64,000 nucleotides of DNA from Terriglobia bacterium (GTDB lineage: Bacteria; Acidobacteriota; Terriglobia; Terriglobales; Acidobacteriaceae): contig JAIQGL010000005.1 in assembly GCA_020072585.1 (NCBI GenBank), positions 62,001-126,000 on the forward strand, written 5' to 3'. The stretch's first letter is position 1. Each line of letters begins with the position of its first letter. This document shows positions 1 through 10,000 of the stretch, in pieces. Below the pieces are notes generated by a model, which was not told the DNA's origin, ran no database searches, and saw nothing but the letters and a program-made list of their open reading frames with translations. Position numbers and translations under genes: made by a program.

Positions 1-128
1 GGGAGGAAGAGGAACCCGACGGCACGATTCTTATTCACGACCGCGAACGATTCTCGCACGAACTGACGCTTATCTTTTCCTGCGGTAAAACTCAGGTCCT
101 CACTCACGAAAAGCAGAACCCGTCATGA
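1..128 (+). CDS. 3' end of an unknown gene
   Basis: An open frame enters from the left edge (first full codon at base 3) and ends at the TGA at 126-128, giving about 41 acidic-to-polar residues beginning EEEEPDGTILIHDRERF. Its stop overlaps the next start as ATGA, the usual sign of translational coupling, so the two genes probably form one operon. I do not recognise the fragment. In related layouts the genes upstream of the helicase include PRTRC partners, but nothing here shows that. Confidence 0.55.
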   Translation, partial: EEEEPDGTILIHDRERFSHELTLIFSCGKTQVLTHEKQNPS

Positions 129-796
129 AGAATGCTCACCTTCGTTTTGGCTGGCTTACCTACATGAAGATGACGGAAAAGACCACCACGCACTTCAAGG
201 TGCGTCTGGACCGCTTCATTGGAGAAGTCCTGCCCGATCCGCCGCGCCAGGCCAAAGCCCATTTCCTTTCGGTTTTCGGCACGGACACACAGATCGCCGC
301 GATCAGTGCAGCAGTCTCGCTCGGCGACAAATTCATGGTCGAAGGTCCTGATCTGGCTTCGATTCGGGTTGGTTTCGAAAAGAAGGCTGAGTCTTACAAG
401 GGCGCACTTCAAGTGGCAGACAGACAGAAACCGATCCGGCACTTGATTGCGATTTCAGACGAATTGGCCACAAATTCCAGTGCCACTGCAGGTCGAACGC
501 TGCTTGCAGGCAACAGCCCATCCTTTATATGGACGTCGCTGGCGCAATTGCATGGTCTCCCGGGCATTCCTGATTGGAGTGATTGGTTTGTGGAGCAGTT
601 GGAAAATCACCAAGCCATCATTCCATTGCTGGGCCTGGGTTGTAGTCCCGTGCTGGTCAAGGGCGACAAACAGCAGTTCCTGTCCTGGCTGGCTCGAGGA
701 GTGAAGAGCAGTGTACTGAACTTTCCGGAACAAACAGGACCGACACACTGGCCGCGCTTGCGTTTAGACCAGATCATGATTCAACCGACATCCTAA
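125..796 (+). CDS. Hypothetical protein, coupled to upstream gene
   Basis: A 223-aa protein whose ATG overlaps the stop of the upstream gene by 4 bp. I do not recognise a family. The N-terminal half (KTTTHFKVRLDRFIGEV, then FLSVFGTDTQIAAISAAVSLGDKFMVEGP) reads like a compact alpha/beta domain. The C-terminal half has a run of hydrophobic residues around 160-180 that is too broken for a confident membrane helix. There is no signal peptide. A later Met (residue 14, base 164) could be the true start. The helicase gene follows after 69 bp on the same strand, so the two may be cotranscribed. Confidence 0.6.
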   Translation: MKNAHLRFGWLTYMKMTEKTTTHFKVRLDRFIGEVLPDPPRQAKAHFLSVFGTDTQIAAISAAVSLGDKFMVEGPDLASIRVGFEKKAESYKGALQVADRQKPIRHLIAISDELATNSSATAGRTLLAGNSPSFIWTSLAQLHGLPGIPDWSDWFVEQLENHQAIIPLLGLGCSPVLVKGDKQQFLSWLARGVKSSVLNFPEQTGPTHWPRLRLDQIMIQPTS

Positions 797-865
797 CCTT
801 CCGCACGAGCGGGTCGTCACCGCTCTTGAAGTTTTTCCTTCCATCTCCAAAGTCCCGAAACTCCT

Positions 866-3199
866 ATGGATGAACTCTCAACCATATACGACTACATGCG
901 TTCTTATGCTTCTCTGCTCGGGGAACGCATACTTCAGGAATACCCAGCGTTGCAGCAGTTCGATGACCCGGTCTCTCCCCGTCTACAACACCTGCTTCGC
1001 AGACCCAAGCCTGCGCAGAACGTGGCCATCATGGGTGTGGTCAAGCGATGGCAGCGCGCCAGGACTGCAATGTTCGTGGCCGAATGCGGCACTGGGAAAA
1101 CCCTGATGTCGCTGGCTGCCGTTCATGTGCACAGCGCAGGACAGCCCTACACGGCTCTGGCAATGGTGCCTCCGCATCTGGTCGAGAAGTGGGCTCGTGA
1201 AGCATTCTTGACCATTCCTGGAATCCGAGTATTTCTCATCGACGATCTTCGGAACGGAGGCGATGAAAAGAGTCCGCACGGGATCAATGAAGTTCGTCTC
1301 AAAAGCGGTCGGATTGTCCGCGAGGGACTCCAGACCACTCTGAGCGACATGCGGTTAAAGAAGCAGTACGGAAGCTCTCGCAAACGCTGGGCTTCGATCT
1401 GTTCGCGACCGGCGCTGTTTATCGTAGGACGTGAACGCGCCAAGCTCGGTTATTTCTGGCGTCACGCGTATAACATTCCCCGCTCAGGTCCAAGCCTCGG
1501 TTGCGTGGTCAATTCCGATACCGGCAAACCCGTAATTATCGATAGCGGTCGTCTCACAGTGGCCGATTTTCGCAAGGTTAAGGTTGCCGAGATTATCGAG
1601 GCCCGCGATGAAAAGCCTTGTAAGCAGGCTTACAGCCCGATGTGGCAGGCTGATCCGGAGAAGATTCACCGCATGGCGCCGATTGAATTCATCGGGCGAT
1701 ACATGCCCGGCTGGTTCGATTATGCAATCTGCGATGAGATTCACCAGCTCGCCGGCGATACCGCCCAGGGCAATGCTCTGGGAACGCTTGCCTCCTGCAC
1801 AGACAAGATCGTAGGACTTACCGGAACACTGCTCGGCGGCTACGCCGATGATCTGTTCAACACGCTCTTCCGCCTGGAGGCTGCCAAGATGAAGCAGCGC
1901 GGCTATGAGTTCGGCACCGCCGGCCGCACCGCGTTTGCCCAGGATTACGGCGTCCTTGAAACCATCACGAAGATTGAGCCGGCTGAGAACGCCTGCTCAA
2001 AGGCGAAGACGACCACTATGGTTCGGCGCAAGCCGGGAGCCTCACCCCTTCTGTTCGGTGAATTCCTGATGGACCTTTGCGCCTTCGTCTTCCTGGAAGA
2101 CATATCCGGCGAGTTGCCGCCATACGAGGAGACCTGCCTCAGTCTGCCGATGGAGCCGCTGATGCAAGCCGCGTACCAAGAACTCGAAGACGCAATTCGG
2201 ACCGCCCTGAAGGAGCACCGGGGCAATCGCTCCGTCCTGAGCATCATGCTTCATACCTTGCTCCTGTATCCCGATCATCCTTATGGGTTGGGCTCTCTTT
2301 ACGGGACGGAATTCGATCCCGAGGTCCAGCGCAAGGTCAAGTTTTTGATCGCTCACCCGCGCGATCTTCCTCAGGACCGGCTCTACGCAAAAGAGAGGCG
2401 ACTGGTCGAAGAGGTCAAGCGGGATCTGGCGGAAGGGCGTCGCTGCCAGGTCTTTGCCGTTTACACGCAAAAGCACGATGTCACAGCCAGGCTGAAACGA
2501 ATTCTTGAGAACGAGGGCATTCGCACCGCTGTTCTGAAAGCGAATGTTGATACATCAAAACGCGAGGCCTGGTACACCAAGCAGGTAAAGGACGGAATCC
2601 AGGTGGTGATCGCCCATCCCAAACTGGTCGAAACCGGGCTTGACCTGCTCGACTTTCCGACCATCATTTTCTATGAGTCGGGATATTCCCTGCACACGCT
2701 TCGCCAGGCGAGCCGCAGATCGTGGAGGATTGGGCAGGCGCGAAATGTGCGTGTGAAATTCCTGTGCTACGAAGGCACCATGCAGGGATCTTGTCTGCGT
2801 CTGATGGGCAAGAAGCTGCTGGTCGCCCTAACCATGGAAGGCAAGTTCGCTGGAGAAGGTTTGCAGAGCATTGACGAAGATGATGACATGCTGTCGGCCA
2901 TGGCACGCGAGTTGGTCGAAAAGAACGGAATTGGAGACACCGCCGATGCCGTTTGGCGCTCATTGAATGAAGAGCATCGAAAACTCTTTCCCGCAGTACA
3001 GCCTGGAGATTTAGAAAACGGTGAATCTTCTGTTGGCGTCGCCGCAGAAGACAAATCAGAAGCAACAGATCTGATCGAAGCTGCAATCAGCAGTGGCCCG
3101 GTGCTGGTGTTTGGGCAGAACTCAGACGCACTACGCTCTTCACGGCGCCGGCCGCGCAGCGCCATCCCGGAGCAGCCCTCGTTGTTTAACTGGAACTAG
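866..3199 (+). CDS. Superfamily 2 (SNF2/DEAD-like) helicase
   Basis: A 777-aa ATP-dependent nucleic-acid helicase or translocase. Walker A is visible as ECGTGKT at about residues 73-79, motif II is DEIH at 290-293 (in AICDEIHQLAG), and a SAT-like motif III is LTGTLLGG shortly after. The C-terminal RecA lobe has the QASRRSWRIGQ segment typical of motif VI in SNF2-type enzymes. The last roughly 100 residues are acidic and low in complexity. The intact DUF932 gene lies 61 bp downstream, and helicases of this kind commonly sit beside DUF932 and PRTRC genes on mobile elements. No nuclease or methylase accompanies it here, so it is more likely part of the element backbone than of a restriction system. 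Confidence 0.85.
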   Translation: MDELSTIYDYMRSYASLLGERILQEYPALQQFDDPVSPRLQHLLRRPKPAQNVAIMGVVKRWQRARTAMFVAECGTGKTLMSLAAVHVHSAGQPYTALAMVPPHLVEKWAREAFLTIPGIRVFLIDDLRNGGDEKSPHGINEVRLKSGRIVREGLQTTLSDMRLKKQYGSSRKRWASICSRPALFIVGRERAKLGYFWRHAYNIPRSGPSLGCVVNSDTGKPVIIDSGRLTVADFRKVKVAEIIEARDEKPCKQAYSPMWQADPEKIHRMAPIEFIGRYMPGWFDYAICDEIHQLAGDTAQGNALGTLASCTDKIVGLTGTLLGGYADDLFNTLFRLEAAKMKQRGYEFGTAGRTAFAQDYGVLETITKIEPAENACSKAKTTTMVRRKPGASPLLFGEFLMDLCAFVFLEDISGELPPYEETCLSLPMEPLMQAAYQELEDAIRTALKEHRGNRSVLSIMLHTLLLYPDHPYGLGSLYGTEFDPEVQRKVKFLIAHPRDLPQDRLYAKERRLVEEVKRDLAEGRRCQVFAVYTQKHDVTARLKRILENEGIRTAVLKANVDTSKREAWYTKQVKDGIQVVIAHPKLVETGLDLLDFPTIIFYESGYSLHTLRQASRRSWRIGQARNVRVKFLCYEGTMQGSCLRLMGKKLLVALTMEGKFAGEGLQSIDEDDDMLSAMARELVEKNGIGDTADAVWRSLNEEHRKLFPAVQPGDLENGESSVGVAAEDKSEATDLIEAAISSGPVLVFGQNSDALRSSRRRPRSAIPEQPSLFNWN

Positions 3200-3260
3200 G
3201 CTGCAACGCTTCCTTTATCCCCACCCTGCCTTTGTTTCTAAGAAAGGAGAAAAACACCAC

Positions 3261-3980
3261 ATGAGTGGAACACTTGTAGCCAGCGGACTGTCCAAGATTG
3301 GGCGGCCTGAGCTGGCGCTAATTCCAGTTCCTGAAGCAACTTCAACCCACAAACCGGTGCCACATCACACAATCGTAGAGGCCCTGGTCGAAACCTTGAG
3401 TTTTCGTCACATTGGAGTCGTACAGGAGGAGTATGCTGTCTCCCCCGATGGCGCAAAGATGTTTGGCGTGCTCGATCTCGAAACCCAAATGGAGGGGTGC
3501 CGCTTTTCCGTCGGCATTCGTAACTCCCACGACAAGTCCATTCGTCTGGGACTCACCGCGGGCCTGCGCGTCTTCGTCTGCTCCAATATGGCGTTCAGCG
3601 GCGATTTCACGCCTGTCCTGGCCAAGCACACCAAGAGCTTCAACTTGATTGATACGCTCTCGGTCGGCGTGGACCGGATTCAGCGGAACTTCGAACCGCT
3701 GCAGCGCCAGGTTGAATTGTGGAGAAAGACCCAGATCACCGACGACACTGCGAAGCTGATCTTCTACACGGCGTTCGTCGATGGCAAGCTGGAAGCGCCC
3801 AGGAGCCTGCTGCCCGAAGTCCACCGGTTGTATTTCGAGCCGCAATATCCTGAGTTCTCTGCCAGGACCATGTGGAGCTTGTCGAACGCCTTTACCAGCG
3901 CCTTCAAGAAGCTTGAGCCTGTGCCGCAGTTCAAGGCAACGGCAAAGCTGGGAGGATTTCTCGCGCAATTGCCTAATTGA
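3261..3980 (+). CDS. DUF932 protein (intact copy)
   Basis: A 239-aa protein of the DUF932 family found on phages and plasmids; its biochemical role is not established. The start at 3261 is favoured because AAGGAG lies just upstream (3244-3249); the frame stays open further back but overlaps the helicase. Family-type segments include GVLDLETQMEG, FSVGIRNSHDKS, GLRVFVCSNMAFSG and the C-terminal WSLSNAFTSAFKKL. A strong hairpin follows the stop. This is the only complete copy: its last third recurs as damaged copies at 19500, 22557 and 24435. That arrangement indicates that this gene once directly preceded the PRTRC genes now at 24642. Confidence 0.88.
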   Translation: MSGTLVASGLSKIGRPELALIPVPEATSTHKPVPHHTIVEALVETLSFRHIGVVQEEYAVSPDGAKMFGVLDLETQMEGCRFSVGIRNSHDKSIRLGLTAGLRVFVCSNMAFSGDFTPVLAKHTKSFNLIDTLSVGVDRIQRNFEPLQRQVELWRKTQITDDTAKLIFYTAFVDGKLEAPRSLLPEVHRLYFEPQYPEFSARTMWSLSNAFTSAFKKLEPVPQFKATAKLGGFLAQLPN

Positions 3981-3983
3981 CTT

Positions 3984-4020
3984 GTGATCTCCGCTTCAGG
4001 GCTATGGGAGCGGAGATCAC
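3984..4020 (+). terminator. 11-bp-stem hairpin after the DUF932 gene
   Basis: GTGATCTCCGC (3984-3994) pairs perfectly with GCGGAGATCAC (4010-4020) around a 15-nt loop, 4 bases after the stop codon. No T-run follows, so termination is inferred from position and stem strength. The same stem, one pair longer, follows the fourth DUF932 fragment at 24543-24580. That marks both as copies of one ancestral 3' flank. Confidence 0.75.
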
Positions 4021-4048
4021 GTCGCTATACGCTCCTGCTACGCGACCT

Positions 4049-4099
4049 AAGCACCTGGTTCGGGCCACGGGCGAGGTTCAAATCCTCTCTCCCCGACCA
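4049..4099 (+). pseudogene. Degenerate tRNA-Pro 3' end (possible attachment-site remnant)
   Basis: The segment reads as the 3' two-thirds of a proline tRNA. It has an anticodon region CCTGGTTCGGG (CGG anticodon context), a T-arm AGGTTCAAATCCT, an acceptor strand CTCCCCG, discriminator A and encoded CCA ending at 4099, followed by a T-run. The matching 5' acceptor strand (CGGGGAG) is absent upstream, and the anticodon stem and variable region carry small indels, so this is not a working tRNA. Partial tRNA 3' ends are the classical scar of integrase-type insertion. No integrase gene is present nearby. Confidence 0.5.
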
Positions 4100-4747
4100 A
4101 TTTTTTCAACAGGATACGAGCGATTTCTGATCTGTCGCCTACCACATTGTAGGTGATTTGCACCTGCGAGAACCCTTAGAAACCTACAAGCGCAGTTTTT
4201 AGTTGTTGCGGAAAGAGGAAGTTGTGCGCCGTCTTTTAACAATGCGAACTTGAAGTGTGAGCAACTCCGATGTTGAATTCCTCCCCCTTGGACATCCGCA
4301 TTGAGCGGCCGCATGAAATACTCCGGGAAAACTCTGTTTGATTTGGTCGGAGGCATCTATGACGCGCCTCGCTTTCCAAATTGGCACATCATGTTCCAAA
4401 TTGGCACCCCTTATCAATACTTCAGCACGAGCCTTGACAAGGCAGTGCCTCAGGCCTTCAAATACGCTGACCCTTTAAATCGGATCGCTTATCCAAGGAA
4501 GCGCTGTGAGCGGAGCTAGCTCCACTTGCGCCTAGGCACAAGGTTGTCCTTCCCAAAGGGAAACTGTCGTTCCTCGCGTTTATTCCTTTGGGTGTGCTTT
4601 AACAACCTGAAGCGAGAGACTTATGACTGTCAGCGATTATCTCTCGATTCTCAGTTGTAGAGGTCGCGCTCCTGTTGGATTGAACGCACACGCGTAGAGT
4701 CGCGTAAAAAATTTGGGGGAGACAGGTACTCCTTGAAGGGGACTTAA
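4100..4747. other. Gene-free junction between DUF932 and cargo 1
   Basis: About 650 bp without a convincing gene. It begins with the T-run after the tRNA-Pro remnant, holds the tandem 14-bp repeat at 4374-4407, and ends with the leader of the cargo 1 operon, where AAGGGGAC precedes the ATG at 4748. A 72-codon open frame at 4301-4519 has no ribosome-binding site and no recognisable content, so I leave it out. Confidence 0.6.
4374..4407 (+). repeat. Tandem 14-bp direct repeat TTCCAAATTGGCAC
   Basis: TTCCAAATTGGCAC occurs at 4374-4387 and again at 4394-4407, a 20-bp period. Closely spaced short repeats like this occur at the ends of IS21-type insertion sequences, but no transposase is present, so that origin is only a possibility. 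Looser matches (11 of 14) lie next to other DUF932 seams: 19306-19319 on the plus strand and 22534-22547 on the minus strand. Confidence 0.5.
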
Positions 4748-5701
4748 ATGCGCTTCGGACGTTTGCTCTTTTTCCTGGTAATCGCTATTAGCTCATCAGC
4801 TTTATCGCAAGAAGCCCGTGTCGTGTCCGTGTCGCCTGATACAGCGGGGCTGAACGGAACTATAAACGTAGTGGTCGAAAATCTTGACGCATTTTTGAAA
4901 CCGGACTCCGGTAAGGCGCCCGCTGTTGTGCCGTTTTTGGATGGCTATCCACTCAAGGGCTCCCGTTTAGAGTACGTCGACCGGAAGACCGGTATGCTCA
5001 GATTCTCCTTGATCAGGAATCCAAGTGACGCGAATTCCAGAGAATCGTGGAATCACGTACTGGGTGGCATCGGCCCCTCAGTGCGCCATTATGCATTGTC
5101 GGTCGGAAAAGACGGGGATGCCCCACTGCCATCAAGAGATCCGAGTAACCCCCTGACCTTTAACCTGATCGTGTTCCCTCGCCTCTGGAGCGTCATTGCA
5201 TTTGTGGTGCTAGTCGTGTTGCTCGTGACATTCATTGCTCTTGCCGTCAAGACCGACATGCTTAAGGATCCTCCGGTTCCAGACCATGCGCGATCATACA
5301 GCCTCGGAAGATGCCAGATGGCGTGGTGGTTCTTTATCGTAATCGCATCGTTCACGTGCATTTGGCTGGTCACGGGAGATCTTGTCGTACCTCCCTCATC
5401 TTTAATCCTGCTCGGAATCAGCAGCGCAACGGCCTTGAGCGCGGTGATTGTGAATCCGAAGCCGGACAAAGAGAATGCATCCGGTTTCCTCACTTCACTC
5501 CTCGAAGACGGGAACGGGATCTCATTCCACAGGTTCCAAATGTTTGGGTGGACCCTGATCATCGGTATTATTTTTATCAGCAAGGTTGTCAGCGAACTCG
5601 CGCAGCCCACCCTTGATGCAACGTTGCTGACCTTAATGGGGATTAGCTCAGGAACTTACATAGGGTTTAAGTTCCCGGAGAAGACATCTGAGGCGCTTTA
5701 A
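4748..5701 (+). CDS. Exported N-domain membrane protein, first gene of cargo 1 operon
   Basis: 317 aa, not recognised. Residues 1-20 form a signal peptide (MRFGRLLFFLVIAISSSALS). Residues 25-140 look like a beta-rich extracytoplasmic domain. Membrane helices follow at about 146-167, 191-210, 216-235, 265-282 and possibly 291-307. The predicted picture is an exported N-domain on a C-terminal helical bundle in the inner membrane. The next gene starts 3 bp after the stop, and all seven genes to 19190 run on the same strand with small gaps or overlaps, indicating one operon. A purine-rich AAGGGGAC supports the start. Confidence 0.75.
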   Translation: MRFGRLLFFLVIAISSSALSQEARVVSVSPDTAGLNGTINVVVENLDAFLKPDSGKAPAVVPFLDGYPLKGSRLEYVDRKTGMLRFSLIRNPSDANSRESWNHVLGGIGPSVRHYALSVGKDGDAPLPSRDPSNPLTFNLIVFPRLWSVIAFVVLVVLLVTFIALAVKTDMLKDPPVPDHARSYSLGRCQMAWWFFIVIASFTCIWLVTGDLVVPPSSLILLGISSATALSAVIVNPKPDKENASGFLTSLLEDGNGISFHRFQMFGWTLIIGIIFISKVVSELAQPTLDATLLTLMGISSGTYIGFKFPEKTSEAL

Positions 5702-5704
5702 GCA

Positions 5705-7024
5705 ATGACGATTCGAAAGATGTGTGTGAAAGCGGCAATAGTTGTAATCGCCACGTTTCCGATTGGCGGATGTTACCACCGCATTGTAATGAAAGACCTG
5801 TATGAGGCGACGCCGTCCGTGGTACCCAACTTTCGCCAGCCCTCCTCATATCCCTACGACCGAGTTGGAAGTGCCAATCCGAACTACCTGTTAACCGCTG
5901 CGGATCAGGTGGAATTCCGGTGGAGGTCTGACGGGGGGCGACAGGGACACCCTTTGATGGTAAAGACGCAATGTGGCGACGCCGACTGCAAGGCCTGCCC
6001 TGCGTCAGGTGTTCCGGCAAATATCGAAGTGATTGCCGGTCTGGCTCCGCGATTGCCCCTTGCGGTTCTTGGGCGAGTAACTCAAATAGAGCTTTCTGAT
6101 CCGATCTCAGGCTTTTCGACCACAGTGAACCTCTGTGACCGCGGTAAGTTCATCCTGGATCCTGATGAAGACGGGGCGCTAGCGCAACGAAAGAAGTGGG
6201 ATGATGTTTTGAGAGCATTCGATAAAGCACCAGTTGAGGTATTTCTGGTGGCAAGCCCCGCGAGGCGGGCTCTGCCGGGAGACTTGATTAGGACAACGAT
6301 CGAATGGCAGTTTATTGCCGGTGACACTACGGACACATATTCTATTGGACAACTCCAGTCTCGTGTCGACGAGTACGGCAACGCTCTTTTGCCTGGTCTG
6401 TCATCGCCATCTCTTGCAGATTTGCACTGGAACGGTCCGCTGCAAAAATCCGGGTTGTTGAGAGAATGGGTATCGGACATAGACGGATCGGCGTTCCACA
6501 TTCGAATGTGGCGCGCCGAAAAAGCCTTCGGTCAACAACTGTCAATTCAGCGGATCGCAGCGTGTCTTTCTGCCATTTGGAATAACGCGGATGGAACCCC
6601 TGATTCTCTAAACCACGAGATGGGACGATGCACTGAAACTGGCGTTGAAGCCTCTTACTATCAGGACTACAAAAACCTAGGACAAAGTAATCATCGCGTT
6701 CGTTACCAACTCGAGGTTGAGCAGTCCTGGAACCTAGTCTGCGATGGCCGTGTTTATCAGCGAACGTTCAAACCTGGAGAAACGATCGACGAAGGCGTCC
6801 AAAGTGCTCTCCGGGACATTTTTGCAAAAGAGTTTCATCAGAAACACTCGCGTCACGATCAAGTGTTCGTAGTCGTGATACCTCGACAGGAACTCGGTCA
6901 AGCAGATTCCAAGCCATTTTGGGGAAGGCTGGATGTTGCTCCGGCCACACCTCTCGGCTCAATTTTCATTGCTCCTGGTGACGTGATCCAAATCACAAGC
7001 CACAGACCCAGACCCTGGAGATAG
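5705..7024 (+). CDS. Predicted lipoprotein of cargo 1 operon
   Basis: 439 aa, not recognised. A short basic N-terminus and hydrophobic stretch end in PIGGC with Cys at residue 23, a plausible lipobox, so the mature protein would be lipid-anchored and extracytoplasmic. The body has no membrane helix and reads as mixed beta-rich sequence. A Cys-rich patch (QCGDADCKACP) lies near residue 95. It follows the membrane protein by 3 bp and precedes the first giant protein by 29 bp. That spacing suggests joint production of an envelope-associated assembly; this is inference from context only. Confidence 0.7.
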   Translation: MTIRKMCVKAAIVVIATFPIGGCYHRIVMKDLYEATPSVVPNFRQPSSYPYDRVGSANPNYLLTAADQVEFRWRSDGGRQGHPLMVKTQCGDADCKACPASGVPANIEVIAGLAPRLPLAVLGRVTQIELSDPISGFSTTVNLCDRGKFILDPDEDGALAQRKKWDDVLRAFDKAPVEVFLVASPARRALPGDLIRTTIEWQFIAGDTTDTYSIGQLQSRVDEYGNALLPGLSSPSLADLHWNGPLQKSGLLREWVSDIDGSAFHIRMWRAEKAFGQQLSIQRIAACLSAIWNNADGTPDSLNHEMGRCTETGVEASYYQDYKNLGQSNHRVRYQLEVEQSWNLVCDGRVYQRTFKPGETIDEGVQSALRDIFAKEFHQKHSRHDQVFVVVIPRQELGQADSKPFWGRLDVAPATPLGSIFIAPGDVIQITSHRPRPWR

Positions 7025-7053
7025 CGCTCCGGGGGGAACTATTAGAGGGATTT

Positions 7054-10000
7054 ATGGCAGCTCCGCTTCGAATCAGGCTCAGGCAACTCGAAAGCGCGAC
7101 TTATCTTGAAAGCGCTGGTGGAACCGTGGTTACGTCAGGCGGCCAATCCAGATTGGACGGCGCCTTTGCGATCGTCGTCGCGGGCCAGCAATCCGATGCA
7201 GTTGAATTCAGCGCTGCAACCCGACTCGCAACGGTCGTTGCTAGTGGAAGCGATTGGATCTTGCAAAGTCTGGTAAGAACTGTTTTCGCATACAGTACTC
7301 CTCTGAAGCTGGCCGACGGGGCAGGGCCTTGGCTGAGTTGTACGGTCTGTTCTTTAACACAGCCTGATGCAGCCGATGCTATGGCAATGGTTTCGCTGGA
7401 GGATGTTAGAGCTTCGCTTACCGCCGCCGGACCTGATCCAGGAGCAAAAGGCCTTAGTTATCCAACGCAGGCTGGAAATCAGACTGGAGCGCTAACGCCG
7501 GTCGCACACCCGCAGCACCCCAGTTTTTTCGGTTTCTTTCTCATCCCGTTTGAAAGCGGCTATGTGGTTCAGTTAGGCATGTTGCAGCAAGGCGTCAGCA
7601 TCAATCACGCCGTTGCCACCGACATACTGGTTCAGAGCGACTCCAATCTCCTTTTCCCGATCTCCAATTCCATAGGCATGCAGACACGTCTTCTATTTGA
7701 CAGCACGAATGCTGCGGTTGGCGCTGTTGTGCGAACGGCACAGGATAGCGGACTGTTGATGACGATGGGGCCGAGCGCCGGCAGTTGGTCTAGGATCCGC
7801 CTGCCCACGGACCGGATTGAAGTAAAGGGAGGGTGGCTTCGCGTAACCCAATTTCGGCCGAAAGATGCTTGGCTCGGCCACGTCACCGACGCTAGTGCAC
7901 CTTTTGACGACGCGACGGCGCTGTTCACTTCCACGAACCGCCTCGGATATGAGCTGGAATTACTTACTGCACAGCCCAGCGTCCGTTTCGTTTACAACGA
8001 TGCTTCACTTGGAGATGCTTCTCCAGTTGTGGGCAGCGACAGATTCTACGGGTTGAAGATTGCTGGACTTGGAAGCCGTACTGGTATTCGTCCGACGCTC
8101 GATGCAACTCAGCTTCGGTTCGAACTGACTAAAGGAGCTAACCCGCAGTTTCACTTGAAAGCGGGTCTGGGCGATGGTTCTCTCTTGGTACCAAAACCCA
8201 ACGCTAAATCGGGCGGGTCGAGGATGCTCGACGTGCCAGTTTCCGGCGAACTTGCTCTCCGAGTTACCGCCGCCGCCATTCCGACTTCAACCGCGATGCA
8301 GTTGGACACAGAATCAGGGAAGTTCACTTTAAACTCGCCGGTACTTCTTTCAGCTCCGGTAGGTATTACTGCCCAAATCCCGAGCGCGACCACCGATAGC
8401 GGGTATGCTCGTTGGGCGCTTAAACCGGACACGCCGGAGGTGATATTTGGGGTCGGCGCTGGACGTCTCGTACCAGATCTTGGTCAACAATGGCTGAATC
8501 ACTTCCACACCGCGGATCCTTCCGCGAGATACAGCCTCATTGAACATCCGGGTACGCAACTAACGATCGATGGCGCTTCACTTGAGGGGGGTTTGGCCCG
8601 GTTTGCTGGAATCACAAAGACAAAAACTGAAATAACCACGAAACAGGCGGGCGGGAAAGAAATCGTCGCCTACTCTGCCTTTTTTACTGTGCTTTCCTGG
8701 GCAGCAGCTAAATGCGTCAGCCAAGGGACAGCACGATGCCTGGACGAGAAGCAATTCAAGGTTGCATTTCCGAGTTTGGATGATTCTACCCTGCAACAGT
8801 TCATCAAGCGAAATGGCCTCCAGGACCTTCAGGTCGTTTACTACTCGGCTCTGGCTGGGGCGCACGCGCAAATCAAGGAATTCGTTGACGGGAATATGGG
8901 CACCCCCCTGCCCGACAAGTACCAGTGGCCTTTCACTGCTGGCTTATCGGTGCTCCTGTACGATCAGGTGGATTCACCTAAGCTCTACTGCGACGAAATT
9001 GCTGCTGCGCGGAAGCATACCAAGTCTTGCCTTGCTTTCGATTTCAGTTCGCAGGCGGCGCTGAACCCTGCGGATCTTGGATACGCAGCAGATGAATGGA
9101 AGGCACTGATCGATGCTTCCCCGATGCTCTGGCCCAGAGGATCAGGCCGGGGCGGAGCCCGACTGGACCCAACCGAAAAAATATGGCGGGGTATATTCGT
9201 ACGCGACATGCCGCTGTTCCTGCCGATTCCACCCGTGGTTGGCAGCGATTTCCCATTTCTTAAGAATCTGATCGATGGAATCAATCAGAAGCTCGTGCTC
9301 GACTATGGGTGGCGCGATGAAAGCGGAACAAGCTGGTTTGGCGGGCTTGAGCAGTCCTTTGATGACGGTCGGTTCACTCCCGACGCCTGGAAAAATACCT
9401 TGGAGATGTCGATCCTTTCGGTTTCTCTAAAAGGTGCGGCGGGATCGATCGTCACCGCGCAGGCGACCTGCGCACTTCGATTAAATCGTCTCATTAACAA
9501 AGCTACTGGTAAGCCTCTCGAATTCGAGGGTACTTTCGGTCTTGACCTGATTTCAGGCGGTAACCCAATAACTAGAATCGACCTCACCCAAGACGGCCAA
9601 CCCATCGCAACCGACAGCCTTCCGGGATTCGCCGCGGTCGCACTCAAACGCATTGCCACCGATTTCAAGACGGCACAGTTTGAACTCCTTCTGACGGCAA
9701 CGCCAGAATTGGCAAGCGCTCTGCCGTTTCTTTCGTCTCAGACACCGCAACTGGCAATCCTGGCCTTCAATCTCCAAGGGTCGCCATCTCTGACCCTCTC
9801 GCTTGCTCTCGCGAAAGAGGTGGAGACGAACCTTTTCGGTAGGTGGCCACTTACTATTCAGGCGATAAGTGTTCAATTCGGCGCGAACCCTGACGACAGC
9901 AATGTTGAATTGCGGATTCGCGGGCGGTTGCATCTCGGCATGGCGGAGTTTGCCAGCGTTGGAGCCACAGTGGTGGTTAAACGCACGGCCGCAGGAACCA

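Noticed and set aside
866..3199. Treating the helicase at 866 as part of the DISARM-like system
   Set aside because: It is 28 kb away on the other strand and sits with DUF932, so it more likely belongs to the PRTRC element backbone.
3342..3968. A 208-codon minus-strand frame inside the DUF932 gene
   Set aside because: It is antisense to a clearly coding frame, and the same antisense frame appears in the other DUF932 copies only because the sense strand is conserved.
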